DNA from: Prorocentrum cordatum
Lineage: Eukaryota > Sar > Dinophyceae > Prorocentrales > Prorocentraceae
DNA length: 64,000 nt
Reading direction: 5' to 3'
NCBI GenBank assembly: GCA_963575745.1
Contig: CAUYUJ010020569.1
Location: 90,269-154,268, forward strand
The number at the start of each line of letters is the position of its first letter. The first letter of the stretch is position 1. Below, in pieces: positions 22,050-31,320 of the stretch. The notes beneath the pieces were generated by a model. That model was not told the origin of the DNA, searched no databases, and saw only the letters and a list, made by a program, of their open reading frames with translations. The position numbers were made by a program, and so were the translations under genes.

Positions 22050-23144
22050 ATGAGCTCCGAGGCCCTCGGCTCCAGGAAAAAGCGGGTACCGTACTGGAAG
22101 GCCGACGGCGCTGCAGATGGCCTCGGGGCTCTATGTGCAGCATTGCCAAACTTCGTGGAGAAGACGATCAAGAACGGGCTGTATCCCTCGGATGACTTTA
22201 AGCGAGGCGTCGTCACAGAATTTCTTGAGGATTGTTCGGAGACGCTTCGCATGCTGATGCAGATTGATGTGCGCGGAGGGTTCTTTAGCCAGGCCGACGT
22301 GCAGACTGCCCTGAGGATGCACCTGGCGCGAAAGTCTAGTGATGCTATCTCCGCGAGGAAGATGGCGGTTCGCGCGAACAAGTCGGATTCCGAGTTCGAG
22401 AAAAAGTTGGCCTACTCACTGCGCGCAGTCTTGGCGCACGTTCGACTCAAGTTTGATGCTTACCTCGAGCTAGTTGCAAAACATGGCAGGGCTGGCCATG
22501 GTCAATCAGATGGAATGCTTCGAATTTTTCAGGTTCTCGAAGACGGCGCGGCGGCCCCAACTTTGTGCGTCGTTCAGCCCCGCAAGCCTTCGATCGACGG
22601 CTCCGTCGGCAAGAAGAAGGCCAACCCGTTTCCTTTGCTTCGAGAGTGGACTCCAACCACGGCGGTCCCCAGTCCACCGCTGTCAGCATCGCCATGTTCG
22701 GCGTCGTCGAGCAGTCCCGTTTCTTCGCCAGAGCGCGCCGTTGTCGCGGCCCTGCCTGTCGAGACGGTCGTCGAGAGCCCTCCAAGGTCGGCTTGCGTGA
22801 CGGCGGTGGTGGATAGCATCCCAGAGTGCGCTCCTCTGGCAGATGTGGTTTCACTGGCTGAGACGCCGCCTCGGAAGCCCAGTTCTTCGCCGATGGGCGC
22901 GTGGCGCGAGGAGCAGGAGGAGGAGGAGGAGGAGGAGGAGGTGGTGTCGATCGAGGTTCGGTCCAGAACGCTTGTGAAGGTCTTGGGTGAGGGCGCGATG
23001 ATCCCAGCCAGGAGGCTCGAGAAGGGCAGTGGCGGCTTCGTCGTGGCGCACTGGCTTCGCGGGCCGCCCCTGGAGACCGAGATCGTGAACAGCCGTCTGG
23101 GCGTGGGCGGCCTCATCGACCCCGTCAGGCCAGACGGGATCTGA
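22050..23144 (+). CDS. hypothetical protein, 364 aa, downstream of an SL relict
   Basis: The start is the first ATG after the SL relict; a longer frame from 22011 would begin inside the relict and is not credible. The N-terminal 150 residues look folded and helical: GALCAALPNFVEKTIKNGLY, DVRGGFFSQADVQTALRMHL, and KKLAYSLRAVLAHVRLKFDA. Next comes a Ser/Pro-rich middle, an acidic Glu run (about residue 290) encoded by a GGA stretch, and a C-terminal piece with EVRSRTLVKVLGEGAMIPAR and VVAHWLRGPPLETE. No signal peptide or membrane segment is seen. No family is recognised. It lacks visible introns, which fits an origin from a processed, SL-carrying mRNA. Confidence 0.75.
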   Translation: MSSEALGSRKKRVPYWKADGAADGLGALCAALPNFVEKTIKNGLYPSDDFKRGVVTEFLEDCSETLRMLMQIDVRGGFFSQADVQTALRMHLARKSSDAISARKMAVRANKSDSEFEKKLAYSLRAVLAHVRLKFDAYLELVAKHGRAGHGQSDGMLRIFQVLEDGAAAPTLCVVQPRKPSIDGSVGKKKANPFPLLREWTPTTAVPSPPLSASPCSASSSSPVSSPERAVVAALPVETVVESPPRSACVTAVVDSIPECAPLADVVSLAETPPRKPSSSPMGAWREEQEEEEEEEEVVSIEVRSRTLVKVLGEGAMIPARRLEKGSGGFVVAHWLRGPPLETEIVNSRLGVGGLIDPVRPDGI

Positions 23145-23419
23145 TATCCTGAGCTCACCCCCTGCCTCCTCTTTTCTCGCCTCCTCTCCTTCCTCTCCTC
23201 CTCTCTACCCAGATCACCTCCTCACCCCCTCCCCCCCTCCACCTTATTCCCGTCAACATTCCCAATCGGTTTTCATTTCGCCGCGTCTCCAGGGATTTTG
23301 GACTTCGGGCTCTGGGGCCCAGAAACAGGAAACATCGGGAGCCCCTGTGACGATTTTCAACAGCTTCGAGGTTTCGAAAGTCTGGCGTTTTATGTTGAAC
23401 CCACGCTGGCCTCAGGCAC

Positions 23420-23986
23420 ATGCCTGAGCAGAGGAAGAGCAAGCGCAAGAAAGTGGCATTCGACGAGGACGACGTCGTCGACGACGAGGCTCCTGTTCGC
23501 AAGAGGCCAGCCGCTTGCAAGCGGCCAGCTGCTTCCGCGAAGAGGCCCGCGGCTGCAGGCGAGCCCGCCGTCGCGGCCGCGGCCATCCCAGACGGACCTG
23601 CAGATGGCCCTGCCCATGATGGGGATGCCGTTGCACCAGGCCCTGCCCATGCTGGGGATGCAGTTGCACCAGCGCCACCGCCGGCCGCTGCCGAGCTTCC
23701 AGTATGTCTGAGCCTCATCGTCACCCCTGGCCACCATGGCGCAAGCACGATCGTGATCCGCACCAGCTCAACAGATAAGAAACAGATCCTGGAGATCACG
23801 CCGAATGCCTCGGGTAACCCGTTGCTGGCGGCGCAGCGCATCCGTGATATGTTGCTAGTGGAGGTCAGCTCGGTCAAGCTGACAACTGGCAAGCTGGCGG
23901 ATTTGGAGCCAGCATTTTTTGTAGACCTTCGCGCGAAGGCTCGCGCTCGCAAGGTCGAGGTCCTGGCAGCAGAAGCCGCCAAGTAG
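23420..23986 (+). CDS. basic KRPAA-motif hypothetical protein, 188 aa
   Basis: From the ATG at 23420 the N-terminus is strongly basic (MPEQRKSKRKKVAF), then acidic (DEDDVVDDE), then three Lys-Arg-Pro-Ala-Ala type repeats (about residues 28-45), a Pro/Ala/Gly/His linker with AHDGDAVAPGPAHAGDAVAP, and a compact C-terminal domain (about 105-188) containing CLSLIVTPGHHG, STIVIRTSSTDKKQILEITP and KLTTGKLADLEPAFFVDLRA. The tracts resemble a nuclear localisation signal. Similar tracts occur in the proteins at 27319 and 51789. It lies 275 bp after the previous ORF on the same strand. Function unknown. Confidence 0.7.
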   Translation: MPEQRKSKRKKVAFDEDDVVDDEAPVRKRPAACKRPAASAKRPAAAGEPAVAAAAIPDGPADGPAHDGDAVAPGPAHAGDAVAPAPPPAAAELPVCLSLIVTPGHHGASTIVIRTSSTDKKQILEITPNASGNPLLAAQRIRDMLLVEVSSVKLTTGKLADLEPAFFVDLRAKARARKVEVLAAEAAK

Positions 23987-24728
23987 AATCGAGGGGGGCA
24001 TGGGGATTGGGGGCGTGGAGGCAGGAGAAGAGGGAGGGAGATGGAGAGGAGGAAGGAGAGGAGGAAGGGGAGGAGGGAGGAACGGAGCAGGGAGAGGGAG
24101 GAGGGAGAAGATGAGGAGGGAGGAGGAAGAAGGAGAGGAGGAGAATGAGGGGAGACTATGGCTCGTCGACGGCAGTGCACGCTGCCGACAGTTTCGCACG
24201 GGGGCCACACAGCAATGGCTATGTGGATTGCGCTGGCCTCTCGCACCGTGGGATCGTTGGGCGCGTCGGCCCAGCATGGGCGTGATGACTCATCATCGTC
24301 GCCCTTATCATCCTCTCTCCCCTCTGCTCTCATGCCCTTTCAGTGTTGTAGCCGTCCCCGACGCCCGCCTGCCACCATCCCACCCCCGCGGCCCTCGCAG
24401 CTGATGTCGTCGAAGCTCTACTTTCTTCCAGTTGCCTCGATGGAGGGGGGCATGAGTGAAACGTGCTGCAGAGGTAACACGAGGGGCGCTAATGGGGGGG
24501 GCAGGGGGGAGGAGGAAGAGGAGAATGAAGAGGAGAATGCTGAGGAGGCTGGAGGAGGGGGCAGGGGCAGGCGGCCAGAGGAGGAAGAGGACAGGGCGGA
24601 GGAGGGGGAGGGAGCAAGGAGGAGGAGAAGGATGAGGAGGAGCAGCAGCGCGTCCTTTGCTATCTCCTGTTCGCGCTGCCCTTCCCCCCCCCCCCACCCC
24701 CCCACCCCCCGCGCTGGAGGCAGAGAAG
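23987..24728. repeat. GGA microsatellites and spacer
   Basis: GGA/GAGG tracts at 24005-24160 and 24490-24650 flank about 300 bp of mixed DNA. A C-run with AC (24675-24712) just before the next ORF would make a polypyrimidine tract if an exon begins near 24726. Confidence 0.6.
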
Positions 24729-25880
24729 ATGGCGCGCCGCATGATGTACCTTGCCATCGCCGGCATGAAGAGGGGCGTCAACGCACTTGTGCGCCACCCT
24801 GCCGCCAGCACTTTGTGGCCCCATCCTCTCGTCTTGTCGGCGGCGTATCACATGGATCTCTACTATAGTGACCTAGCAGCGTGCAACCTCAAGCCCATGC
24901 CGCACGATCAGATACCTCTGAAGAAAATCAGATTTATGGGGAATGCGCGGTTCACTGCGTTGTTCGGTCAAGCGTGTGAACATCAGCCAGGGGCCCACGA
25001 TGCAGCGCCAGAGATGCTTCCTCATGCGGCTCTCAAAGAGTTCTCGGGAAACAGTGAATGCACGTTCGCCGACCCCCACTGTCTCAGTGGATTCCGATGG
25101 CGGTCAAAGCATCCAGCCGTGGCGACCGCTGCCCCAACAAGAGCGCACGGTGAGTAACGGGCGTGGATGGGGGGATAGGGCAGGAGAAGAGGGCGGGAAT
25201 GGGAGCAGTGGGTGGTGAGGAGTTGGAGGGGGCAGTGGAGGGGGAAGCAGACGTGGAGGGTGAGGAGTTGGAGTGCAGAAGGCGAACTTACCCGTGCTCT
25301 CGCAAGGTTTGCACTCACGGTGGTCTCCGCGTTCGAGGAGTTCGGAGACAAAGATGAGCCTCCTGAGTTCCCGCGGCCTAGCCCTGACACGGTGATGACA
25401 TCCATCCGCTTTGACGAAGCAGAGTCGCGTTGGCATCTGACCTCAGACCACCGCTCGATAAGCTTCCAATGCCCGCCCGATTTCATAGAGAGCCCCTCGC
25501 GTTACAACCAGTACTTGCATGATGTTGGCTCGGGGGCGTACTTTGGGCCCTCGAGTCCGTCCGACTCGGAGAGCGACGCAAGCCCGTCCGACCCTTTGGG
25601 AGAAGTGATGGCCGAGGACGACAAGCCCCAAGGCCAAGAGACACCGTTGGATTTGAGCGATGATTCGGAAGAGGGTAGTGCCGACTCTGCCGTAGAGAAG
25701 GTTCGTCAATTTGAGGCTGATGCGGCAATGGCGCAGCAGCTTTCTCAGGCCCCAGGTGACGCACCAGAGCCAAGCTCGAGCCCCATTGCAGTTGGCGAGT
25801 CCCCGCAGCGATCGGGCTCACCTGCAAGCGCTTCCAAAAATAAGAGGAAGTGCCCTTTTCCTAATTTGGGTATCGACTAA
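24729..25880 (+). CDS. two-exon hypothetical protein
   Basis: Exon 1 is 24729-25149 (MARRMMYLAIAGMKRGVNAL, DLYYSDLAACNLKPMPHDQI, FTALFGQACEHQPGAHDAAP). A GT donor (ACG|GTGAGT) opens an intron at 25150-25278 ending GTGCAG. Exon 2 (25279-25880) continues in phase with EGELTRALARFALTVV, FDEAESRWHLTSDHRSISFQ, an acidic Ser/Asp region (DLSDDSEEGSADSAVEKV) and a basic end (KNKRKCPFPNLGID). The splice is inferred from phase and consensus. An upstream exon is likely, because a pyrimidine tract and AG precede the first ATG. The exon 1 region is also open in a second frame (24943-25218), so the choice is not certain. No family recognised. Confidence 0.55.
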
Positions 25881-26531
25881 GGTTCGTGCTCGAGCCAAGC
25901 TTTTGTGTCGTTTCTCTGACTGTCAGCTCGGATGCTGTCTCGTTGCGTGCTGTGGAAGCTTCGTTTGTCCGCGGCCGCTCTTGGTCGACGTGTCACGGCA
26001 TCGTCACCGTCGCCACCATCAGGTACGGAAGGATATGCCACGGAGAACCCTCGGCGGCCCTGGGACCCAGCATGGTCTTTTGCCAAAGGTTTGTTCTTAG
26101 GTGCCCAGGGCCTGCGGAGGGAGTGGGAGGGCGGGGGGGGGAGGGGAGGGGGGGGGGGAGGGAGGGAGGGAGGGAAGCAAGGGGAGCATGATGGGGAGCA
26201 GAACAGCAATGACATACGCAATTATCCTTTGCAAATCCCAGAGATCTGCACCGACCGATCCTCTGACATGTTCTACCATCATCCTGCATCGCGCCAACCT
26301 CTACCATCCAAACTACCTTCACCCAGCCCTGCCAACGCTGTTCTGCTCTACACGCTCGCGTTGGGATCAAGATAACTGTCGTGCCGATCTAGCTTCTCTT
26401 TGAAGGCCGCGCGGGATGGACGGAACTCAACTTGACCACTTAATCCTGTATGAAATCTCTTGCCACGGCGCTTTCAAGGAGCCTGGCGAGGGGTCATTAT
26501 TTCTCTTGATCCGAAGCCCGCGCCAGGCCCC
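25881..26531. other. spacer
   Basis: About 650 bp without a credible gene. 26120-26180 is a GGGGGAGGG/GGGAGGGA tract; the rest is mixed composition with short frames only. Confidence 0.5.
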
Positions 26532-26720
26532 ATGGACGCCACGGATGATGAGTTTAACGCGCAGGATTTCGTGGCCATTATGGAGTTCGATTCGATTTGT
26601 TTGCAGGAGTTTTCTGAGTGCATCGGAGCTCGGTTTGATTTCTGCTGCGACCAAGCTGACATCCCGACAATCTCCGAGGACCCGCCGCATCCTTCCCCTT
26701 CCGCCTTTCTCACATCCTAA
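26532..26720 (+). CDS. small acidic hypothetical protein or exon, 62 aa
   Basis: The ATG at 26532 gives MDATDDEFNAQDFVAIMEFD followed by SICLQEFSECIGARFDFCCD and QADIPTISED, then a Pro/Ser tail. The composition (acidic, Cys- and Phe-rich, balanced) is unlike the repeat-derived frames around it. The Pro/Ser tail may be intronic, with the real exon ending near ISED. It lies between the 24729 and 27319 genes on the same strand and may be an exon of either. Confidence 0.45.
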   Translation: MDATDDEFNAQDFVAIMEFDSICLQEFSECIGARFDFCCDQADIPTISEDPPHPSPSAFLTS

Positions 26721-26797
26721 TATTCCCCGCCCACCTCTCATCAGTTCTGCTCTCCTCAGTTTCTCTCTGACCAGTGCTAAGAGTGAGCTTCGGATGA

Positions 26798-27069
26798 TGT
26801 CTGATGGGGTCCCAGCTGTTCCGTCTGTGTTCCTGAGCGGGGTCCATCCGTGCCCACAGCGGCCCCCTGTCTGGCCAAAAATTCAGGATTGTTTCAGGAA
26901 TTTTGAATTTTTCAGGAATTCTCTCTGACCAGTGATGTCTGAAGGGATCCCAGCTGTTCCGTCTGTGTTCCTGAGCGGGGCCCATCCGTGCCCGCAGCTG
27001 TCCCCTGTCTGGCCAAAAATTCAGGATTTTTTCAGGAATTCTGAATTTTCATGAATTTTGCAGGAATTT
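26798..27069 (+). repeat. 136-bp tandem duplication
   Basis: Units start GATGTCTGA at 26798 and 26934 and share CCCAGCTGTTCCGTCTGTG, TTCCTGAGCGGGG.CCATCC, CCTGTCTGGCCAAAAATTCA and TTTCAGGAATT blocks with few differences. The right end runs into the inverted repeat at 27017-27201, so the left arm of that element is part of the duplicated unit. Confidence 0.75.
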
Positions 27070-27201
27070 CTGATCATGAAAAAACAATGAAAAACATTGA
27101 AAACAACAATGAAAATCAATGTTTTCATTGTTTTTCATGATCAGGGCAATTCCTGAAAAATTCATGAAAAAATCAGAATTCCTGAAAAAAATCTGGAATT
27201 T
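27017..27201. mobile_element. AT-rich long inverted-repeat element
   Basis: Two arms of about 88 bp (27017-27106 and 27117-27201) fold back on each other with few mismatches. The arms contain TTTTTCAGGAATTCTGA, TTCATGAATTTT, TGATCATGAAAAA and CAATGAAAA. The GC content is far below that of the surroundings. Pieces of the same sequence (TTTCAGGAATT.TGAATTTTTCAGGA) occur at 26880-26925, inside the intron at 31975-32030, and faintly at 21550-21590. There is no ORF; it is probably a non-autonomous foldback element. Confidence 0.65.
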
Positions 27202-27318
27202 CGGGGCCGAAGGGAGAAGACTTGCCGGAACTAGCCTGCGGCTCGAGAGCGCTTTCCGCGTTGAACTGACCTCCCCTGGTCCCTTTCTGGCTGCTAACGT
27301 ACCTCCCGTGTCACTGCC

Positions 27319-27885
27319 ATGCCGCCCAAAAAGCATGCCCCTAGCTCAGACGATGCTCCGCTGATCTCTCCGCACGGCAAGCGCAAACTTAGCGCGCAGA
27401 GGGGCGGCAAGGGCGGCAGATGCAAAGGGAAACAAGCAAACATTGTTGACGACGACATGGCAGAATCGGAGGGCCCACCCGAGGTCGCGAAGACGAGGGC
27501 TATCAAGCACAAGGCCACCGCCGCCAAATCGTCGGGCGCCCCGCCAACGATGAAGAGGCCAGCTGCTGCCAGGAGGAGCATTCCCGACTGCCCTTCAGAT
27601 GACTACCCTGATGTGTGTCAGACCCTTGTGCCGCCCACGAAGAAGCCTGCTACCGCCGAGCGGGCTCCAGTGACCAGGCCCGACGGCATCGATGAGGCCC
27701 GAGCCGAGCCCGTCCCCGCGAACGTCAAGCAGGAGCCTGGCGACGACGATGCTACTCGTGCTGTCGTCGACGCAACGCTGGTGGACCAGGGCTGCATCGG
27801 TCGCGAGATGGTGAAGACGGAGGGCGCGGTGGCCCACGTCGCCCAGGCCGAGGCGTGCCAGGAGGAGAAGACGGAGGACATTTGA
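27319..27885 (+). CDS. Lys/Ala/Pro-rich nuclear-type hypothetical protein, 188 aa
   Basis: The ATG at 27319 gives MPPKKHAPSSDDAPLISPHG, a basic GKRKLSAQRGGKGGRCKGKQ, and a KRPAA tract near residue 76 (MKRPAAARRSIPDCPSDDYP). The C-terminal half is acidic with two sumoylation-like Lys-x-Glu contexts (NVKQEPGDDD and MVKTEGAV), ending EEKTEDI. It appears largely disordered. It resembles the 23420 protein in style, though I see no alignable domain. A weak SL-like string (CCCTTTCTGGCT) precedes the ATG but is too diverged to count. Function unknown; a chromatin or nucleolar role is only a guess from composition. Confidence 0.65.
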   Translation: MPPKKHAPSSDDAPLISPHGKRKLSAQRGGKGGRCKGKQANIVDDDMAESEGPPEVAKTRAIKHKATAAKSSGAPPTMKRPAAARRSIPDCPSDDYPDVCQTLVPPTKKPATAERAPVTRPDGIDEARAEPVPANVKQEPGDDDATRAVVDATLVDQGCIGREMVKTEGAVAHVAQAEACQEEKTEDI

Positions 27886-27959
27886 GGGGGAAACGACGCG
27901 GAGAGGGGAGAGGGCTGCGTCTATCCCGCCGCCCCCAAAGCCCTGGTGGGCCAAGAGGG

Positions 27960-28170
27960 CCATGAAGGCCCTCATGAGGAGGAGAAGGAGGAGGAGGAAC
28001 GCACTGGGAGTCCCTGGTACTTTTTCGTCTCATGAGGAGGAAGATGGGGCAGGAGGATGCGGAGGAATACGAGAAACGGGAGGAACAGGAGGAGGAGGAG
28101 GAGGAGGAGGAGGAGGAGGAGGAGAGGATGACGAGGAGGAGAAGGAACGAGCACTTCGCGATGGAGGAAG
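27960..28170. repeat. GGA tract with GTACC motif
   Basis: GGA-rich DNA surrounding GGGAGTCCCTGGTACTTTTT, which is the reverse complement of the motif seen four times at 21640-21850. It is probably within, or next to, an intron of the gene that follows. Confidence 0.6.
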
Positions 28171-28208
28171 GTTGGGTAGGGAGGGGGGGGACCCAGGGAG
28201 GAACTGAA

Positions 28209-28428
28209 GCAGGGATCCCATCCGCCGAAGGACATCAGCCCCGAGGAGAAGGAGGCGCTGGCGAACCGCAGGGAGGGGAAAGCCATGAAGAACGCCAGGG
28301 AGGCCTTGTCGCAGGCGGGCGTTAACTTGGCGAACGCCACGGCCGCCGACCTGTCGAAGCTCGACAAGGGCCTCCTGGCGAACTTGTACTCGGGCGTCAG
28401 CTGGGAGGAGGAAAGCAATTCAGATTAA
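28209..28428 (+). CDS. exon-like segment, about 70 aa
   Basis: An open frame after TGAAGCAG| reads SHPPKDISPEEKEALANRRE, KAMKNAREALSQAGVNLANA and TAADLSKLDKGLLANLYSGV, ending WEEESNSD and TAA at 28426. It is a charged helical segment without an initiator ATG at its left edge, so it is likely an internal or terminal exon preceded by an AG acceptor near 28213. The next coding pieces on the same strand (28544 onward) may belong to the same gene if the TAA is avoided by splicing. Confidence 0.5.
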
Positions 28429-28543
28429 GTTGTCTTGGCCTCCTCATCCTCGCTCCCCCTCCCTGGTTCTTTCTCGAGACCGAGGGAGATGGGGGGAGAG
28501 GGGGGGGGGCTAAGAAAGCTGGTCTGGATTTGTTCCTCCTCCC

Positions 28544-30150
28544 ATGAGCTACGCGCTGAAGACCTCGGCGCCGAAGCAGTACGCGCGCTACCAGAAGATC
28601 AAGACTGCTCCAATCAAAATGGGGGGAGGAGAGGAGTGACCCCACATCCACGCCCAAGGAAGAGGAGAGGAGGGAACACACATCCACGCCCAAGGAACCT
28701 AAGGGGTACCTATCTGCCACACCCTCCCTCCTCCTTTCGTTCTCCACCTCCATGCCCTCTCCTCCTCCCTCAACCCCCCCCTCAGCTCCTCACAACCGCT
28801 CCTCCTACTCCTCGTCGTCGCACTCCTCCTCCTCCTCCTCCTCCTCCTCCTCCTCCTCCTCCTCCTCCTCCTCGCCCATCCGTATTCCTCCTTTTTGCGC
28901 CCGCCAGCAGGACCGACGACGAGCGGCGTGCTTGGCTCGTGAGGTTCTTGGTGGACCCGTCCAGCGGGGGCAGCAGGGCGACCACGAATATCGAGATGGG
29001 TTCCTCGAATAAGAAGGTCACCACGCACATCTGGCTGACGATCCAACAGATGGCGTCTCCACAGTATGCTGGCAACATGGAGCACGCGATGATCTACGCC
29101 AGCTTCCTGCCTTCGAAAGATCGCGAGCACCCCGAGTTCCAGCGCCGCGGGATCAGGGTGTGCGACTGGTCGCAGACGCACGAGACCTACACCGACAAGA
29201 AGACCGAGACCATTGGCCTGCAGACGACCGCCGAGTTGGACGGCATCCAACTCGAGAACGCCAAGAGGAGGATGCTCGACACACGGCTCGGCGAGCGTCC
29301 TTCTACCGCGGCGGCGAGCGCCGCAGGAACGCCCGACGTCCCAGAGCCGCTGTCGAGCCCGCAGCCTGCAGATGCCACCCCTGGCAACCAGGCGCGGAAG
29401 AAAGGCAAGACGCCCGAGCAGAAGGCGGAGGACGAGCGCAAGAAGAAGGAGGCATACGAAGCGCTGTCGCCGAGGACCAAGCAGCGCCACAATGAGAGCG
29501 ACGAGTTGGACAAGCAGGTGAAGAAATCAAAAGCCTTTCTCAAAGAGGTCGGAAGTCTGCTGCAAGAGATCCCTGTGATGATCGAAGGGCTTCGAAAGAA
29601 GGAAGGAGTTCCCTGACGCACTGATCACCTTCTTGAAGCAGAAGGCTGATGACATCAAGGTGCAGGTCGACAACCTTCTGCTGACCGAGTACGCGTCTGC
29701 TAGGACGACCCTGGCCGACGCCGCCAACAAGGAGCCCAGCGTCTTGAAGGAGGCGAGGGAGACGCTGGCCAGCGGCACGGTGACAATCAAGGCGGGGGAT
29801 CCCACTAGAGTTCCTCCGCCTCCTTCGCCTCCTCCTCCTCCTCCACCTCCTCCTCCTCCCTCTCCTACTTACCCTCCTCCTCTTGTTGTTGTTCTTCCTC
29901 GCCTCCTCCTCCACCTCGTGCTCGCATGATCGCTGTATGGTTTCTTCTGCTTCTCACCAGAGGCCACGCCATCTTCCGTTCCCAGGGCCCCAGGGGAGTA
30001 GCAAGTGCAAACCAGCGTATCTTTCCAGCTCAAATGCTGCAATGCTGCTGCGTGCCATGTCCCCCCCCCGCGCCACCGCCGCCGCAGGCGGTCTACGACA
30101 ACTGGAAGAAGGAGAGCTTGGACGACATCAGGAGGATGTCGGGCCGCTAG
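28544..30150 (+). CDS. multi-exon gene of a recurrent dinoflagellate family, one frameshift
   Basis: Piece 1 (28544-28615) reads MSYALKTSAPKQYARYQKIK. The second exon begins after GCCAGCAG| at 28911 and reads TDDERRAWLVRFLVDPSSGG, TTHIWLTIQQMASPQYAGNM, then a charged coiled region (RKKGKTPEQKAEDERKKKEA, SDELDKQVKKSKAFLKEVGS). Near 29588, at a GGG run, the reading must shift by one base to continue FPDALITFLKQKADDIKVQV; unshifted, it stops at 29614. The exon ends at a GT donor (29779|29780), and the last exon (30088-30150, after CCGCAG) gives AVYDNWKKESLDDIRRMSGR and a stop, in phase. From memory, a Trp-Leu-T...Q.A.PQY motif after a DPSSGG block recurs in predicted proteins of other dinoflagellates. 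Its function is unknown to me. Confidence 0.65.
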
Positions 30151-30611
30151 ACCGTCGTGGTCATATGCGCGTGAGGCCAGGCGCTGATCTCCACCCTTCT
30201 CCAGAACGCTGAGGGGTCACTTGGGTTTTCCAGTGGACCCCTGCGAGGGTCTCGAAGTTTTACCAAGCCTCGACGGGCCAGGTGTCGGGAAGGATGGGGG
30301 GGGGGGGCTGGAAACTCCGAGGGTATCAAATCTGGCCGCGGGGGTGAGAAACTCCGATGGGGTCCCCGACGACGTTCGTTTCGAAGAAACGTCTGCCGCG
30401 ATGAACCGAGCTTGCGAATCCAGCTGTGACGACGAGGGCGCTCGTGGGAGTTCGGCAAACCGATCGAACGTCGAATTCCGAAGAGGGTAAAGGGAGCCAG
30501 GGTGCGGGATGGAGGATGGGCCAGGAAAGGGAGAGGATGGATGGAGAACGCAAGAGATCGGACGGAGCGGCAGAGAGAGAGGGGGTGAGAGAGGGGGGGG
30601 GGGGGGGAGAT

Positions 30612-30686
<75 letters not shown>

Positions 30687-31320
30687 AGGAGGTCGAGTGA
30701 GAGAAGACACGGGCACGCACACGAGCATGCGCGAGCAAGCTGAACTGCTCGTGCGAACCGGTGCCAGCTATGACGTCTTTATATATAATTTTGACCATAG
30801 CGGCCGCTTGGGCCGATTGTGCAAGACTGTGATTTTTCGGGGCACGTCGGCTTGAGCTTGCGACGTGATGGGTGCTAGCGAGACCTCAACATCCGTACCA
30901 GGGGGGGTAATCTACCCCGCTCGCTCCTGAACGATCGATGCGTTCGTCGTAATCCCCCCCCCTCCTGACGAAGAGCGATCAGGGTCGGTCAGGATGCAAT
31001 CGGTTCTCGTGGTGAGGGGGGGTCGCTTGGTCTCGCAGTCACCAGGGCCCAAGCCCGCTGCGCATTTTGCGCTTTAGCTAGTTTACGGCATGCCGCGATG
31101 CCGCTTCGAGGCGGCATCAAGCAGCAGCTGCGCGCCGAGACTGCGCCTCCTCCGCCGCCACCGCTGCCGAAGGCATGGATCAACATAAACGTTTAGGGGA
31201 ACGATGCCTCGCGCTATCCCCAACCCCCTACCCTGAGACATATCTCGCCTTCGTGTCCCGACGGCCTCCTGCAGGCCCTCGCATGAAGTCGGTCGTCGCA
31301 TATTCAGAGGCCTCTTGCAG
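30151..31320. other. spacer with (GA)n microsatellite
   Basis: 30250-30490 has two related strings (GAAACTCCGA.GGG at about 30313 and 30349). 30560-30690 is a (GA)n tract. 30780-31320 is mixed DNA with G- and C-runs. No gene is supported, but a 5' exon of the next gene should lie somewhere in or before this stretch. Confidence 0.5.
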
